A DNA stretch of 64,000 nt from Proteles cristata cristata (GCA_017311185.1 JAESUZ010002594.1:434001-498000), one strand, 5' to 3'. Positions 1 through 13,066 are shown, counted from the stretch's first letter. Translations and numbers: made by a program. The notes: generated by a model not told the origin, from the sequence alone.

Positions 1-1043
1 GCACCGATGGCTTCTTACAAGCGAAGTCTACACAGTAATAATCTACCTGTGCCTAACCCTGACCCCACCTGGCACTTCATCAACATGCAAAACCTTCCTG
101 GGACAGCAGAGAGGTTCACTGAAGGAACCTGGATGGGAGACAAGAGAAAAGCTCTAAGGTGTGTTGCCTAAAGAACGCGTTAGGAACAGCAGCATCGACC
201 TAACCCAAATCAAAACAAGTCGTGGGCACATACATCCCTAAAGAATCATGTCTGTTTGATCTCTGCTTTCTTCCTCTTACCTGAAAACCTAAGGAGGTAG
301 TGCAGGCTTTGGAGAAGGGAAGAGACTCTACATCTGAGGTCTCTGAGACCTGCTACCTTGCGTGACTCCCTGTCCCAGCTCTCACCATTTCCACTACAGT
401 AGCAGGGAAGCCTCACAGAGTTGGAAGTCAAAATACAGGTGGAAGGTGAGAAATCACAGCCAGGAAGAGATCTGACTGTCACCGCCTTCCAAAGAAAGGT
501 TCTCTAAACCGAGAGGATTATTCTGCCCCGCCCACTGTCTTGTCTCTTTTAAGACGAAGTTCTGTACTCACCACCAGGATGTGCCAAAAGTCAGTTTTCT
601 CCCTAGAAGGAGGGATGGGCCTGGACTGGAACCTGGACCCGAGGCAAGTCCTGCTTCCTGTCCTCGCCTGAAGTCTCCCTTACAGTAGCTCATTTCGACC
701 TAGGCTCTGCTACAGAATCATCATAAAGGCTCAGAGCTACCAACTATGTTAGTTCACATATACATACAAATGTATTTGAAATGGTTGATCACGTGAGCTG
801 TTGTCTTCCTCAGAATTATTTATTTTGGCTTAGAGAAAATATAAACAAATAAATAATTTATATGTAATAAACCCTATATATAAAGAGTAAATGACTTAGA
901 ACTGAAGCAAAAGTTTATAATTTTAAGTAAAGCCTTCAATTTTAAATTGAAAAATAAACAAACAGCTGAATCCAAAGTTAACTTCCAAAGGGAAAGGAAA
1001 ATGACAATTCTGAGAGCTTCTATCGGAAGGAAACGTCAGCCAC

Positions 1044-1137
1044 AGCCTTTGAATTCTCTAGAAAGAAAAGCATGAGATGCCCCGGTATAAAGCCTTTGAG
1101 TTTTCTAGAAAAAAAACCATGAGATGCCCAGGTATAA
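1044..1137. repeat. 47-bp tandem duplication, two copies
   Basis: Two adjacent diverged units start AGCCTTTGA at 1044 and 1091. Both run through TCTAGAAA...CATGAGATGCCC and GGTATAAAG. The second has an A-run expansion and a few substitutions. Confidence 0.85.
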
Positions 1138-2156
1138 AGCAAAAGGTCACGACTGCATTCTGTGTCGAACCCCGAAGATTAAGAATGTACTCCCAGAGGG
1201 TACAAGAAGAGCAGGTGGGATGCTGATGGAAAAAGACCGGATAAACGGAAGGTTTAGTAGCTCCGAACACTTACTTCCGTGAGCTGCTCTGTTTTCCGAA
1301 GAGGAACCAGAACGAGCGGATGCTCCAGTAAGAATAAGGATAAGGGCAGAGGGCACCAGGTAAATGCAAAGCGGTGGATTCCTCTTTAGTCCAGACCTAC
1401 AAGACACTAACCTCTTGGAAATCCTAACCGAGCAAACCTACGATTTTACTGGAGGAGGGGCTGAAGGTTGCGGAAATTATAACTGAAACAACATATATAA
1501 AAAATGAGACCGGCTTCTGAGGGCAAACCCAAGCCCTTAGGGAAGAGGGCTGGAGTCTGAAAAAATAAGGTTCCGTAGAAAGGCCGGAGAGAGATCCAGG
1601 CCCGAGGACTGCGGAGGGGAGAGGAGAAGCGCGGAGCGGGCACCACCCAGCAGCGGGGCAGCGAGCACTGTACACGTGTTGGTGCGGAGTACAGGGAACC
1701 CCTGGATGAAGGGGTGGAGTAGGTCTGGGCCAAAGGGCGAGACCGGGAGACAGCTTCCTGCCGGGGCTCGACACGGACGCGGCGGGGAAGTGGGGTCGGC
1801 GTGTGCCGGGGGAGGGGCTGCAGCGGCGAGGAGGGCGGGGTGCAGCAGCCGGGGGGCCTGAAGAGAGCAGGCGAAGAAGAGAGGGTCGAGCGCGGGATCA
1901 CTGGAGAACGGAGCGGAGTCACTGGACGGGGCAGGCCGGGGAAAAGTGAGGCGCTCAGAGAGCCCACGGGGGGTTCGGCCCGGGGAGGGGGTGAGAAGGG
2001 AGGAGAGCTCCGGTTAAACCTGGCTGAAAGGAAGCCAGGAGCATGGTGCAGGGGTGAAGGGACGCTCTCCGAGCGACAGGGTGACGGGGGGCTCCAGATT
2101 CGAAATCCCCGTGTGAGACGGAAAAGAAACTACCGTGTCCAAGACACCCTCCCCCG

Positions 2157-2187
2157 CAACCACAACCACAACCACAACCACAACCAG
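2157..2187. repeat. (CCACAA)n hexamer microsatellite
   Basis: About five head-to-tail copies of ACCACA/CCACAA lie in the GC-rich start of SNX27 intron 1. Confidence 0.9.
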
Positions 2188-2837
2188 GGCATGAGAGCGA
2201 GGGTCAGGAGGGAGGATACACTCTTGGGAGCGTGACTCCAAAAGGCGGGCGGGGGGAGGAAAGGGACACACGGCGGGACAGAAAAATGCAGGGGTGCTTA
2301 ACCAAAGGAGAGGGTAACTAAGGAAGGAAACAGGAGTGCAGTGGAGGGAGGCTGTCCCCGGGGGGGAAAGGGGAGCCGATCGGAGGTCCTGCCTACTGGC
2401 TCTAGCGGAGGGAGGGTGGTCCACAGGGGCGGACGGCAGCAGAGAACAAGAAACTATGGTGCTAGAAAACTTAGGGAGGACACGACAGGGGCCAGGTCGG
2501 ACAGGGCGATGCTGGCGGCGAGGGGCCCAGAGCAACATGCCCTGGGGGAAGCAAAGGGGCAGAAAAAAAGGCAGAAGAATGAGGGTGGGGGCAGGGGTAA
2601 AAGCGGCGGGGGTGCAGGGAGGGTGGTTGGGGTCGCAGAAACCCAGGGTGCGGGGAGATGTGAGGGTCAACTCCCAAGGAGGTGCAGGGTCTAAGGGGGA
2701 CGGAGTCGCGAAGGCCGGTTCGGGGCGGGGGGGGGGGGTCGATGCGGCCTGAGGGCGGCAGGAGTGGAGGGAGATGCAGGGACCCGCGGAGCGGGCGGGG
2801 CGGGGAGGGGTGGGGCGGCGGGCAGCCCAGATACTCA

Positions 2838-3461
<624 letters not shown>

Positions 3462-3480
3462 TTAGGGAACAAAGCCTGCC

Positions 3481-3494
3481 GGGAGTTGTAGTTT
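3481..3494 (-). promoter_or_regulatory. ZNF143/Staf-type motif, copy 2
   Basis: The minus strand reads AAACTACAACTCCCGGCAGG. The same 14-bp core as copy 1 occurs exactly 100 bp farther from the SNX27 start codon and in the same orientation. Confidence 0.75.
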
Positions 3495-3559
3495 GAACAG
3501 CTAACCCAGCGCCGAGTCTGGCGGATTGATCGAGCTGTTCACGTGGGGCGAGGTTTTTC

Positions 3560-4585
3560 TTCTTTCATTTCGTAACTTTTCGTAGTCTTTAAAGCAATAA
3601 TATTGGGATAAATGGACGTTTGTGATTCAACAGCCTTAAATTACAGTCTTAAATGATAACAACTCGTTCGTTCAGTGCCTTCTGTGTTCACATACGCCAA
3701 CTTTTTCCACGGCCCCAACAACTTGTGAACTGACTGAATCAGGAATTCATTGGTCTATTGCACTTACTAGGAAGCTGAACCCTAGAGAGCCCAAAGTCAT
3801 CCAGCTATTAGGTAACAGGAACTAAGGGCCGGTTATTTTTCGCAACTTTTTTTTCATGTATTGTAACTACATAAAAACAATGCCCCAACTATACAAAAAG
3901 CATATGTAGACGGAACTATGTCTCCGCGATTTAAAAGTGGTTATCAGAGGGGCCAAGTAATAATTTAAGTTGGGCAATGATTTCGAAGTTACTTTAATTT
4001 GTAATTCATTTTGTTTCCTCCAACAGCACAGTGGAATTCTTTGCCAGTGGCAGCAGTTGTTTTTGGGTGAACGACCCAAACGCAAACTCAGTCTGCAGAA
4101 TGCCTGGCAAAGGCAAGTAAGAGGAGCAAGAGCAAAAATAATGAAAATAACTAACTTAAGCAATTAGCACTCAAGACTCCTATTTGATGTTACGGTACTG
4201 ATGGGCTAAGAAGTTAGTCTGTTACTGTTTCGTGGATGCTGACAGAAGACACACAATTCCTGGGTGGGAAACAAAGGGCTATTATGACACAGGAAGTAAC
4301 ATGAGCTTCAGCCCGTTAGTGTCGATTCCTCTTCCCCCAAGTCTTAACCGGGATGACATGAATGGCTCAGATGTTCATTTCTTTGGTGGATTTACACCAC
4401 AGTTGAGGAACACTGAGCTTGGGGAACCTGTCATTTTATAGGAAGCAGTGAGCGAAACTGTTCTCTGTGCTGGAGAGAGACATTACTTCATTCCTTACAG
4501 TTGCTCATTATAAATACAACTCTGAGAAATGGCCCTGGTAAAGAGCAGAGTCTTGCATTATTGGCATACCCAGCATGACAGGCTC
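3560..4585. other. Intergenic, mostly single-copy
   Basis: No gene is seen. 3680-3835 has a faint MIR-like 3' part (CCCTAGAGAGCC...AAAGTCATCCAGCTATTAGG). Short open frames at 3867-4163 and 3970-4167 lack any recognisable domain. Confidence 0.6.
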
Positions 4586-4733
4586 CTGAAGGCCTGTCTC
4601 TCGCAGCATTACTGTGTGTGAGACATTTCTAAGCACTTTACATCTATAATCTCATTTAATCTTCACAACCGTGTAACGTGCCCTATTTTATTAATGAATA
4701 AGCAGGCATAGAGAGGCCACACAGCTAATGAAC
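4586..4733 (+). repeat. MIR fragment
   Basis: Core text TAAGCACTTTACATCTATAA...CTCATTTAATCTTCACAACC...AGAGAGGCCACACAGCTAATG fits the ancient mammalian MIR SINE, sense orientation. Confidence 0.8.
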
Positions 4734-4744
4734 AATCCAGGAGA

Positions 4745-4971
4745 GGGGCACCTGGAGGCCTCAGGCAGTTGGGTGTCTGACTCTTGATTTCAGCTCAGGT
4801 CATGATCTCACGGTTGGTGGGATCCCGCCCCATGTCAGGCTCCGTGCTGACATGTCGAACCTGCTTGGGATTCTCTTCCTTCTCTTCTCTCTCTGCTCCT
4901 CTCCCACTCATTCTCTCTCCCTCCCTCCTTCTCTCTCTCTCAAAAATAAATGAATAAACTAAAAAAAAAAA
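4745..4971 (+). mobile_element. SINEC, full length
   Basis: A carnivore tRNA-Lys SINE with a diverged head (GGGGCACCTGGAGGC), B-box-like region, CT-rich 3' part and AATAAA/A11 tail. An 11-bp target duplication AATCCA(G/A)GAGA flanks it (4734-4744 and 4970-4980). Confidence 0.93.
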
Positions 4972-5027
4972 TCCAAGAGAAGCAACAGGGATGCATAGTT
5001 TAAAAAAAAAAACAAAAAACACAGTAA

Positions 5028-5214
5028 GGGGCGCCTGGGTGGCTCAGTCGGCTAAGCCTCCAATTGGCTCAGGTCGTGATCTCATGATTTGTGAGTTCAA
5101 GCCCCCCATCAGGCTTTGGACTGACAGAGCCCAGAGTCTGTGTCAGAGTCTATGTCTCCCTTGCTCTCTGAGCCTCTCCTGCTTATGTTCTGTCTCTCAA
5201 AATTAAGTAAATGT
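5028..5214 (+). mobile_element. SINEC
   Basis: Head GGGGCGCCTGGGTGGCTCAGTCGG; the CT-rich part is short and the tail is AAAATTAAGTAAATG. It is the first of two head-to-tail elements. Confidence 0.93.
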
Positions 5215-5215
5215 A

Positions 5216-5445
5216 GGGGCACCTGGGTGGCTCAGTCAGATAAGCATCTGATTTCGGTTCAGCTCATGATCTCATGGTTTGTGGGTTTGAGCCCCGCGTG
5301 GGGCTCTGTGTTGACAGCTAGCTCAGAGCCTGGAGCCTCTTTTGGATTCTGTGTCTCCCTCTCTCTCTGACCCTCCCCTGCTCATGCTGTCTGTCTCTCT
5401 CTCAAAAATAAATAAAGCATTAAATAAATAAAATGTAAAAAAAAT
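5216..5445 (+). mobile_element. SINEC
   Basis: It abuts the previous copy directly, with an AAAAATAAATAAAGCATTAA tail. It faces the opposite-strand SINE at 5450-5647. Confidence 0.93.
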
Positions 5446-5449
5446 TTTT

Positions 5450-5647
5450 TTCAAATTTTTTAACGTTTATTCATTTTTGAGACAGAGCATAAGTGGGGAA
5501 GGGGCAGTGAGAGAGGGAGACACAGAATTCGAAGCAGGCTTCAGGCTCTGTGCTCTCATGCTGTCAGATGCGGGGCTGGAACTCACAGACTGCAAGATCA
5601 TGACCTGAGCTGAAGTCGTACACTTAACTAAGCCACCCAGGCACCCC
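5450..5647 (-). mobile_element. SINEC
   Basis: Minus-strand copy ending ...CCACCCAGGCACCCC; with 5216-5445 it forms a tail-to-tail inverted pair. An A-rich run of about 30 bases follows. Confidence 0.93.
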
Positions 5648-5745
5648 AAAAAATTAAAAAAAAAAAAAAAAAAAAAAAGCAAAACACAGCACAATAAAGT
5701 TAACTTGCAGAGATAGGTCTGATGACTCATAAAAGCAATCTAGAT

Positions 5746-5988
5746 GGGTGCCTGGGTGGCTCAGTCAGTTAAGTGTCCAAATTTGGCTCAGGTCATGATC
5801 TCCTGATTCGTAGGTTTGAGCCCCGCGTCGGGTCTGTAGTGATATTGCAGAGCCTCAGCCTGCTTTGGGTTCTGTTCTCCCTCTCTCTCTGCCCCTCCTC
5901 CTCCCCCGCTCATGCTCCCTCCGACAAGCTCTCTCTCTCTCTCCCTCCCTCCCTCAAAAATAAGTAAACATTAAAAAAGATTTTTAAA
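5746..5988 (+). mobile_element. SINEC
   Basis: Head GGGTGCCTGGGTGGCTCAGTCAG, unusually long CT/CCCT stretch, A-rich tail. A short flanking duplication AAAAGCAA is seen at both ends. Confidence 0.92.
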
Positions 5989-5989
5989 A

Positions 5990-7000
5990 AAGCAACAGGC
6001 AACCCCCTGTAAGAATTTGTGGACTGTGTACAGGTTTCCAATAATTGTTCAGAATATGGGCAAGGGAAACAGTAGAATAATTAAGACATCGCAAAACTGT
6101 GGGATAAGGATTCAGTTATTAGAACATAAAAGTTAGTATGACCTTATTTTATAACCAAGCTAATGAAGAAGGGTCTCAAAATAGTTACACAAATAGGGAA
6201 ATTAATACAAGTTGGAATAAGAATTTTTCTCTACAATAATTATGGCATTTGATTTGAACTGACATGTGGATGGGAAGGAATGTATCCACTAAAGGCATCA
6301 GAGAAAGGGAAAAGAGAGCTTCCACTGAAAAGAGCTTTTTTTTCATTTGTTTATTTGACGAAAAATGTACTGACTGCCTGTTCTATTCCAGACTCTGTAA
6401 GAGTGGCGAAGGCTACAGAGATAAATAAGATGGTATCTAGGAACCCCATGATGGGCAATATAACACCGTGAAACTCACAAATGCACATAGGCCTTGATCT
6501 GGCAGCCCCGCTTCTAGGAATTCATTCTGCTGTCAGACTTCTACATGTGTGAAGTGACATTTTTGTGAGGATGGTCATTGCAGTATTATCTGTATTTGCA
6601 AAAGACTAGAAATAACCTAATGCTTATGTGTTCACTTAGGATACAACCACAATGGAAAACTGAAAACGGTAAATAAAGAATAAGGAAGTTCTTTAGGTAG
6701 TGAAATGATCTCATGGATACAGTATGTAAATGGAAACAAGGTACAACACAGTCAGTAGAACATGATACCATTTGGGTATACAAGAGGAACTAGGTATGTT
6801 TTTATCTGGGAAAGTATTTATATCTCTCTAGAAGTATTCACCAGAAACTGCTAATATCGATTGCCTCTGGGGCAGGGGACTGGGCAGCTGGGGTGGGGAC
6901 CGGGGCTTGGAGGGAGACTTTTCATTATATAGTTTTTTGGGAACTTCTGAATTTTTAGATGAATGTGTTGACTATTCAAAAGATAAAGACATACATAGAA
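5990..7000 (+). mobile_element. Old L1 3'-end fragment and flanking unique DNA
   Basis: About 6440-6990 follows the usual order of an L1 ORF2 tail/3'UTR remnant in sense orientation (CCCGCTTCTAGGAATTCATT, TGGTCATTGCAGTATTATCT, GAAATAACCTAATG, a purine-rich GGGACTGGGCAGC part). 5990-6440 has no recognised element. Confidence 0.65.
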
Positions 7001-8350
7001 AGAATGAGATTGGAAGAAAAGGTGATCAGGGCATCAAAATAAACTAAGACACCGTTACTGCTCTCAAGAACTCCCTTCTAGCAAGAGAGACAGCTAAAGA
7101 AAAAAGTACAACGCAGGCCTTGGGTCTCCGGAGTTAACGGGAGCTGTTGTAGAGACCTGCACCAGCTGGCAACAAGGCCCGTAGGAGCGCGGCCTTCCAC
7201 ACGGAGCAGCTGGACTGAGTAATCGCGGCTAAGACGGGTCAGCGAGGCAGAGAAGGATGGCGCGGAAGGGTACTTCTGACCAGGGGAACAGTGCGTTCAA
7301 ACCCAGAGATTGGAAAGAACAGGGAACAGCGCGGAAGCCGCGGGGCAGTTCAGTAGGACTGGGGCAGGGGAGGGGGGAGGGGGGCAAGAATCAGATACGG
7401 GAGGAACTCGGGCATTGAATATCGTGTCTAAGAGTGTGAATTTCACTCCCAAGTATTTACGGGGCCTCTGAATGCTTTTAAGCAGAGCAGACATCTTACT
7501 AACTCTGGACTTCGTAAAGTCCATCCTGCAGGAAGCATGGAGAACACAGGGAGAGAGCATCACCCTAGCAGTTGGTGCTGTGACTCCCGCGAGAATTGAC
7601 GAGATTAGGGCTTGGGCAGGGGCAGGGGAGGGGCCTCCCAGGGCGGAGGGCTCTTGGCTGCCCTTGGGTGTGAGGGCGGGGCAGGAGAGAACGGCCCTGG
7701 GGCCCTGGCTTGGCGGTGTGATTGCCCAAGACCAGACGGAAGAGGAAGAGGACAATGAGTTCAGTTCCCGGTGTGGATTTGAGGGCTTGGGGCAGATCCA
7801 GGGGAGGGTGGGTGAGTAATCGGTTGGACGAGTGAACCTGGCGCCGGGGGAAGGGGTCAGGCCCGAGCGTGGATCTGTGAGCTTCGGCGCACCAAGGTAG
7901 AGCGGGTAACAAAGTGAGAGGGTGCCAAGTCCCAGACCTGGAATAGGGCCCCCTCCAGCCCGGTCAGGAGACTTAAAAAGGAAGGAGACAGAAAGAGGCT
8001 TCCCAGAGCAGAGGGTGGGGGTCTTCTGTGGAGTGGGTTCCTGGAACTCACCCAGGCTGCCTTCGGGAAGGGGACCCAGGCGATTTGCAGAGCACTTCTG
8101 ACCCGAGAGCACGTGCGGCCCTCACGATAGCACCGTGAATAGTTAGTGCCCAATGGAAACTAGGCGCCGCTCCCCAGCAGGGCCCAGTCGCCCTGCTGGT
8201 TTATAGTAGAACTGAACCACAAACCCAAATGTTCTCACACCGCGGCCAGAACACTCTTCACTACCCAGCTTTCTTTTGGTTAAAGGAGAAAAAAAAAAGT
8301 TCCTCCTACCCTTTGTGAAAGGCAAAGGCATCAGGTTTCCCTTAGGTTTA
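7000..8350. other. Intergenic, GC-rich, possible ancient repeat
   Basis: 7040-7600 resembles an old dispersed repeat (phrases like TTTTAAGCAGAGCAGACATC and TGGAGAACACAGGGAGAGAGCATCACCCTAG); I cannot name the family. A 271-residue minus-strand open frame (7297-8112) has no domain, no homology I recognise and biased composition, so I do not call a gene. Confidence 0.45.
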
Positions 8351-8370
8351 TTGTTGGCATTAACTTAAGT

Positions 8371-8560
8371 GAGAACCCCACCTTCAAATCTCTGCTGGTG
8401 TATCGTCCTTGGATCCTAGACGGCCCATGTCTTTTCCTCTTTGCTGGTCTCAATTCTACTCGTCCTTCAAGCTCTTGCATAAGTCTCTCCATAAAGCCTC
8501 CCCTGAGGATTCCACTTCACTCTGACTTCTCTTTTTGCCTAAATTCCCGTGGCAAATACA
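8371..8560 (+). repeat. L2-like fragment
   Basis: CGTCCTTCAAGCTCTTGCAT...CATAAAGCCTCCCCTGAGGA matches the typical L2 3' region, sense orientation, and leads into the CA repeat. Confidence 0.55.
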
Positions 8561-8573
8561 CGTTCCAGTGACA

Positions 8574-8574
<1 letters not shown>

Positions 8575-8633
<59 letters not shown>
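8575..8633. repeat. (CA)n microsatellite, about 29 units
   Basis: An uninterrupted CA dinucleotide tract of about 59 bp, likely to vary in length between individuals. Confidence 0.99.
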
Positions 8634-8636
<3 letters not shown>

Positions 8637-8639
8637 CTT

Positions 8640-9400
8640 CCAGTGAGTCACAGGCTTGTATAATCTCCCGTTGCCGGTGGGCAGGACTTGCGGCTTGCTT
8701 CTAGGCAAAGGTGATGTGTGTCACTACCTGATGACAGTTACATTATATAACACTTCTTAGCAGACTGGAGTCAGAGAGTCTCGTGCTGGCTCTCAGGAAG
8801 AAAGCTGCCGTGTTCCGATTTGCTTATGGAGAAGGCCCTCGGCAGGGAGCTGCAGGAGCCTCTAGGAGCCAAGAGTCGCCCCCAGTTCACAGCAAGGAAA
8901 CGGATCCTGGGCTCCACTAAGAAACACGGCCAGGTCAGCACCTTGACTGCAGGCTTGTGAGATGCCACAGAGGACTCAGCTAAGCTGAGCCCAGACTCCT
9001 AACCCACGAAAACTATGAAATAACAAATGTGTGTTGTTTTAAGCTGCCAAGGTAGCTGTCATTTGCTATGTGGCAGTTAGCACACATAGCCCCTGTCGCA
9101 TTTCGGTGGGCCCCTCATTCATAATAATTGAATGTCTAGCCTAGCTTTACCTTTCCAATCTGAACAGAGGCTTCTTGAAAACAAGGAACTTGTCACGCAT
9201 GACTTGTGTTCTCAGAGGGTAGGAGAGTGAGAGGCACAAGAGAAAGTATTGATGGAATCTTAGTCCGAGAAAGGGCCATAAGTGGCTGACAGCATCTGCT
9301 GCGTAGGGATGTGGTGGGGCAAAATGAGGAATACGTGGAAAACACCTAAATAATGCTTCATACCCAGTTATCATTAGCTGTATTAATAAATACCACATCT
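8640..9400. other. Intergenic, no element recognised
   Basis: Single-copy looking sequence; open frames on the minus strand are short and featureless. Confidence 0.5.
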
Positions 9401-9540
9401 GCCCCCACTTCCTCACTTTGCTGATGAAGGAACAGCTCCCTCACTACTACCCTCCAAAAAAACAAACAGACCCAGCAAGGTACCATGACTTATCAAAGGT
9501 CACACAGCAGATCAGTGGCCAGAACTCACCACTCAGAAAA
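9400..9540 (+). repeat. MIR fragment
   Basis: CAAGGTACCATGACTTATCA followed by AAGGTCACACAGCAGATCAG is the conserved 3' half of MIR, sense. Confidence 0.7.
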
Positions 9541-9779
9541 AGTATTAAATGGCTTACATGAGGCACTAAGGCGTGTCATTACCCATGAATTCATGGGTTG
9601 AAGAAGACAGAAAGAGCTCCCTTTTTCTTAGACCCTTTCCCTAATTCTGACTCTCCTATCCTCCTCACTATTTTTCCTGTACTTTCCCCATGAAGACCAC
9701 ATGAAAAATTACCTTTTTTTTGGTCCATTGAATAACTGATTTGCAATAGCTGCTAATATGTATAGGCTAGAGGGCTTCT

Positions 9780-10400
9780 TAATCAAGGTTCCTTTAGTTG
9801 CAAGTGACAGAAGCGCCATTGAAACCAGCTTAAGCGAAAAAGAGAATCTATTGGTTCACAAAGCCAAGAATGACACTAGGTATCCACATTAACTATAGCT
9901 GCGTAACAAATCATCCCAAAGCTCAGCGGCATGAAACAATCATTTTATTACACTTATGGACCCTACAGGTCAGGAATGCAGTTAGGACACATAGAGATGA
10001 CTGATCTCTGTCCTGTGGTGCCTAGGGCCTCGGTTGGGAAGACTCAAAACCTAAGGGCGACTTGATGGCTGAGGTCATCTAGAAACGGCTTAGGCCTGTC
10101 AATTGAGGCGGGCTGTCTGCTGGGACTTCAGCCGGGGCTTTTGGCCTGAACTCCACACATGGTCTCTTCGTGATGCTTCTTCTCGGCTTCTTCAAGCATG
10201 GCGACGGTTACCGGGACCTTTCTTCCTAGTCCTCTTTCAATACAGCTGGGTCTCCCTACATCCATGCCAAGAGACTTTGAGACAAGGAGGCAGAGAGGAA
10301 GACTGGGAGCCAGAGAGAAACACGAGCACTTAGCACCAGCGGGTGTTGGCAGCTCTCACAAAGTCTATTTACTGACAACACGTATCTCCTAATATTTACT
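9780..10400. repeat. Probable ancient interspersed repeats, family unresolved
   Basis: 9785-9860 (TTGCAAGTGACAGAAGC...GCTTAAGCGAAAAAGAGAAT) and 9890-10200 (GCTGCGTAACAAATCATCCC...CTCAGCGGCATGAAACAATC) resemble widely dispersed old mammalian repeats. I cannot place them in a named family without a library search. Confidence 0.45.
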
Positions 10401-10960
10401 AATCCCTCAGATGTTTGCAAATGAGGCAAAGCTGTGAGGAGCTGTGCGGAGAAGTGGCAGCTGTGTAGCCAACCCTGGCACCCGTTCGCGGAGGGCCACG
10501 TCTTCCACCGGAAGCTCCCGAAGCCCGGCCCCATGTCCAGTGCCCAGAGCTGAGCAGTTCTGTTACATAAACTTGAAATCAGCAGTGTCTGTTCACACTT
10601 AACCTACTCACTTCCGTCTCTTCCAAAACATAAAGATTATGAAGATCTTCAACAGGGAGCACCCACCATTCCCTTAGACCCATCGCCCAGAGCTTAATCA
10701 CATGATCAGAAAATTTCTCTTTACATGTAACCTTCTGTAATTAAAACAGATTCTAGGCCAATGGCCTCCATCAAGCTTTGAACGCTGCATGCGTGCCCTC
10801 CAAAGCCTGAATATTGAGAGTTAGCCATCGGTTTTCTGCATTCAGCTCCTGATACCCAGCCAGCGCTCCATGGCTCCCTTCAGGAATGATTTTCTTTTGT
10901 TCCGTGATCCTAGTCAGTCACCTCGCAAGGCACTCTGCTCGGTACAGGAAAGAGAATCCC
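10400..10960. other. Intergenic, no element recognised
   Basis: No coding, RNA or repeat signature that I can support. Confidence 0.5.
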
Positions 10961-10964
10961 AGTC

Positions 10965-11395
10965 CATTTAGCTGGCATTGACTGAGCATCCACAATGTGC
11001 CAGGCACGGGGCCAGGGCTGGGGGCACAGAGAGAAATCATCAGCCCCTGCCCTTTAAGAATTCTCAGGTCAGGGGGGAGAGGCAGCCGTGGAAACAAGCA
11101 CTTACTGTAGAGTGCGGTAACTTTTGTACCAGCTGCTATGGGAACGCTGAGGAGGGATGATTAACTGGGGATTCTCTGCGAAGTCGGGGAAGACTTCATC
11201 AGTGTCACTGGAGTGGGGTTTTGAAGGGTGAATAAAAGCTTATTAGAAGGGTAAGGCTGGGGAAGGAATGCCAAGCAGAGGGAAGAGTATATGCAAAAGC
11301 AGAGAGGCGGGGAAGGACATGGTGTGTTTTGGGAACTCACAAGGTAGCAGAGGGCCAGAAAGGAGGCAGTGGGCAGCTTAATCCCTCCCCTCAGC
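10965..11395 (+). repeat. Ancient L2-like repeat
   Basis: The order GAGCATCCACAATGTGCCAG, CAGCCCCTGCCCTTTAAGAA, GGAAACAAGC, GGGGAAGACTTCATCAGTGT, GGAATGCCAAGCAGAGGGAA, GGGAACTCACAAGG is that of a common old mammalian LINE-like repeat; exact family uncertain. Confidence 0.6.
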
Positions 11396-11650
11396 CCTCC
11401 ATGGCCCTGGGTGGGGTGGGGTGGGGCAGCAACAAGAAATGGAGCAGCTTGGTGTTAATCCGCAGGTCATGATTCAGCTCGCAGCTGAAAGCCTGCACTT
11501 AGGAAACATTGAAGAGCTGAGTTGGCTTGCATAGGACTCCTCTCTGATTCTGCTCACGTTGTCTTCTCTCTCTCCTAGAAATAAAAATATTTAAAAAAAA
11601 AAAAAAAAAAGAAATGAAGCACCAGCTCTATTGCTAGTAAGTAAGCAAGA

Positions 11651-11887
11651 TTTTTTTTTTAATTTAAAAAAAATTTTTTTAATGTTTTATTTTTATTTCT
11701 AGAGAGAGAGAGAGAGACAGCGCAAGCAGGGCAGGGTCAGAGAGAGGGAGTCACAGACCAAAACAGGCTCCAGGCTCTGAGCTGGCAGTCAGCACAGAGC
11801 CCCACCCGGGGCCCGAACCCACGAACCGCAAGATCATGACCTAAGCGAAAGTCGGACGCTTAACCAACTAAGCCACCCAGGCGCCCC
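11651..11887 (-). mobile_element. SINEC, CCTAGAAATAAA-tail subfamily
   Basis: On the minus strand it reads TTCGCTTAGGTCATG, GCTGACTGCCAGCTC, CTCTGACCCTG and a tail with CTAGAAATAAA. The same marker set occurs at 39065-39286, 45213-45430 and 48120-48377. Confidence 0.92.
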
Positions 11888-12077
11888 TTAAACATTTATT
11901 TTTGAGACAGAGTGTGAGCGAGGGAGGGGCAGAGAGAGAGGGAGACACAGAATCTGAAGCAGCTCCAGGCTCTGAGCTGTCAGCAAAGAGCCCAACATGG
12001 GGCTCGAACCCACAAACTGTGAGATTATGACCTGAGCAGAAGTCGGACACTTAACTGACTGAGCCACCCAGGTGCCC
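11888..12077 (-). mobile_element. SINEC
   Basis: Directly abuts the previous minus-strand SINE (head of one to tail of the next); ends ...GCCACCCAGGTGCCC. Confidence 0.93.
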
Positions 12078-13065
12078 TGATTATCTTTCTATATAAAGCT
12101 CATATCCTTAAGTCTTGGTTCTGTGGGTATTCTAGAACTTTTACAAGATTATAATCAACTAATGGGAACTGGCTTCTCAAGGAATCAAGGTCTCTTATAT
12201 TTGAAAGGCCCTTGGACATGTCACCCGTACTCTGGGCTTTTGTGATGATATGAAATGTGATTACTGCTGATTGGAACTGGAGAGGGTGAGCCGGGCCAGT
12301 GCCCAGCTCTCCTCACAGCCCTCACCGAACTTCTTCTCCTTTCTGCACCTTAAGCCACTCAGGCTGGTGCTCTTCATGCAGCAGACACATTGATCATTTG
12401 GGTTCTCTTACCCTCTCAAAACAGAACAAAACAAAAAAATAGTGTTGGCTTTTTGGAAACTTCCACTTCTTTCCTGAGTAAGGACTTGCCCGACACAAGC
12501 AAAATAAGCTGACACTTCTCAAGGAGCTCTAGGAAATCCTGGTCTAACACATGAGCCTTACAAATGAGTTTCTAAAAGCACCTGTTAGCCTGCCAAACTT
12601 TTGACCAGCCTGCAAAATGCTCTGGGCTCTTCTCAAAGCGCTGCCTCTGATGATGTGAGCTGTGGGCAACTTAAACGAGGGCAGGGATACATTTTCAATT
12701 TTTCATAAAATATTTACCTTCCTCGGATCCAATTTCTTTTTAGGCTTGGTCTTTTATCTTTTTGGTGCTAGACTTAATTTGCGACCCTGCTCCCTCGCCT
12801 CCCTGCAGCCTGTCTGGCTGCCCTTTGCTGAAAAAGTGAACTTGGCATTCACAACAGGAAAACCCCAAGGCCCCAGGCGAAGTTTGAGAAGAGCTGCTTC
12901 TCTTCCTGTGGGGCCCACCGTGGCCACCTGCCCAGGTGCTCAAGGTGATGCTGCTGCCCTCTCGTGGCTGCGACCTCGGGTGTGGCGGGCGTCCGCTTGG
13001 CAAACGAAAAGTCCTCCAATTTTCAGGAGGCTAGCTGATTAAAGCATTCCCAAGACCCATGTCAT
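12078..13065. other. Intergenic, single-copy looking
   Basis: Includes a GC-rich patch at 12780-13000 that gives open frames on both strands; no exon or domain recognised. Confidence 0.5.
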
Positions 13066-13066
13066 T

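Noticed and set aside
7297..8112. 271-codon minus-strand open frame
   Set aside because: GC-rich with competing frames on both strands, no domain, no start context of note, overlaps a probable old repeat.
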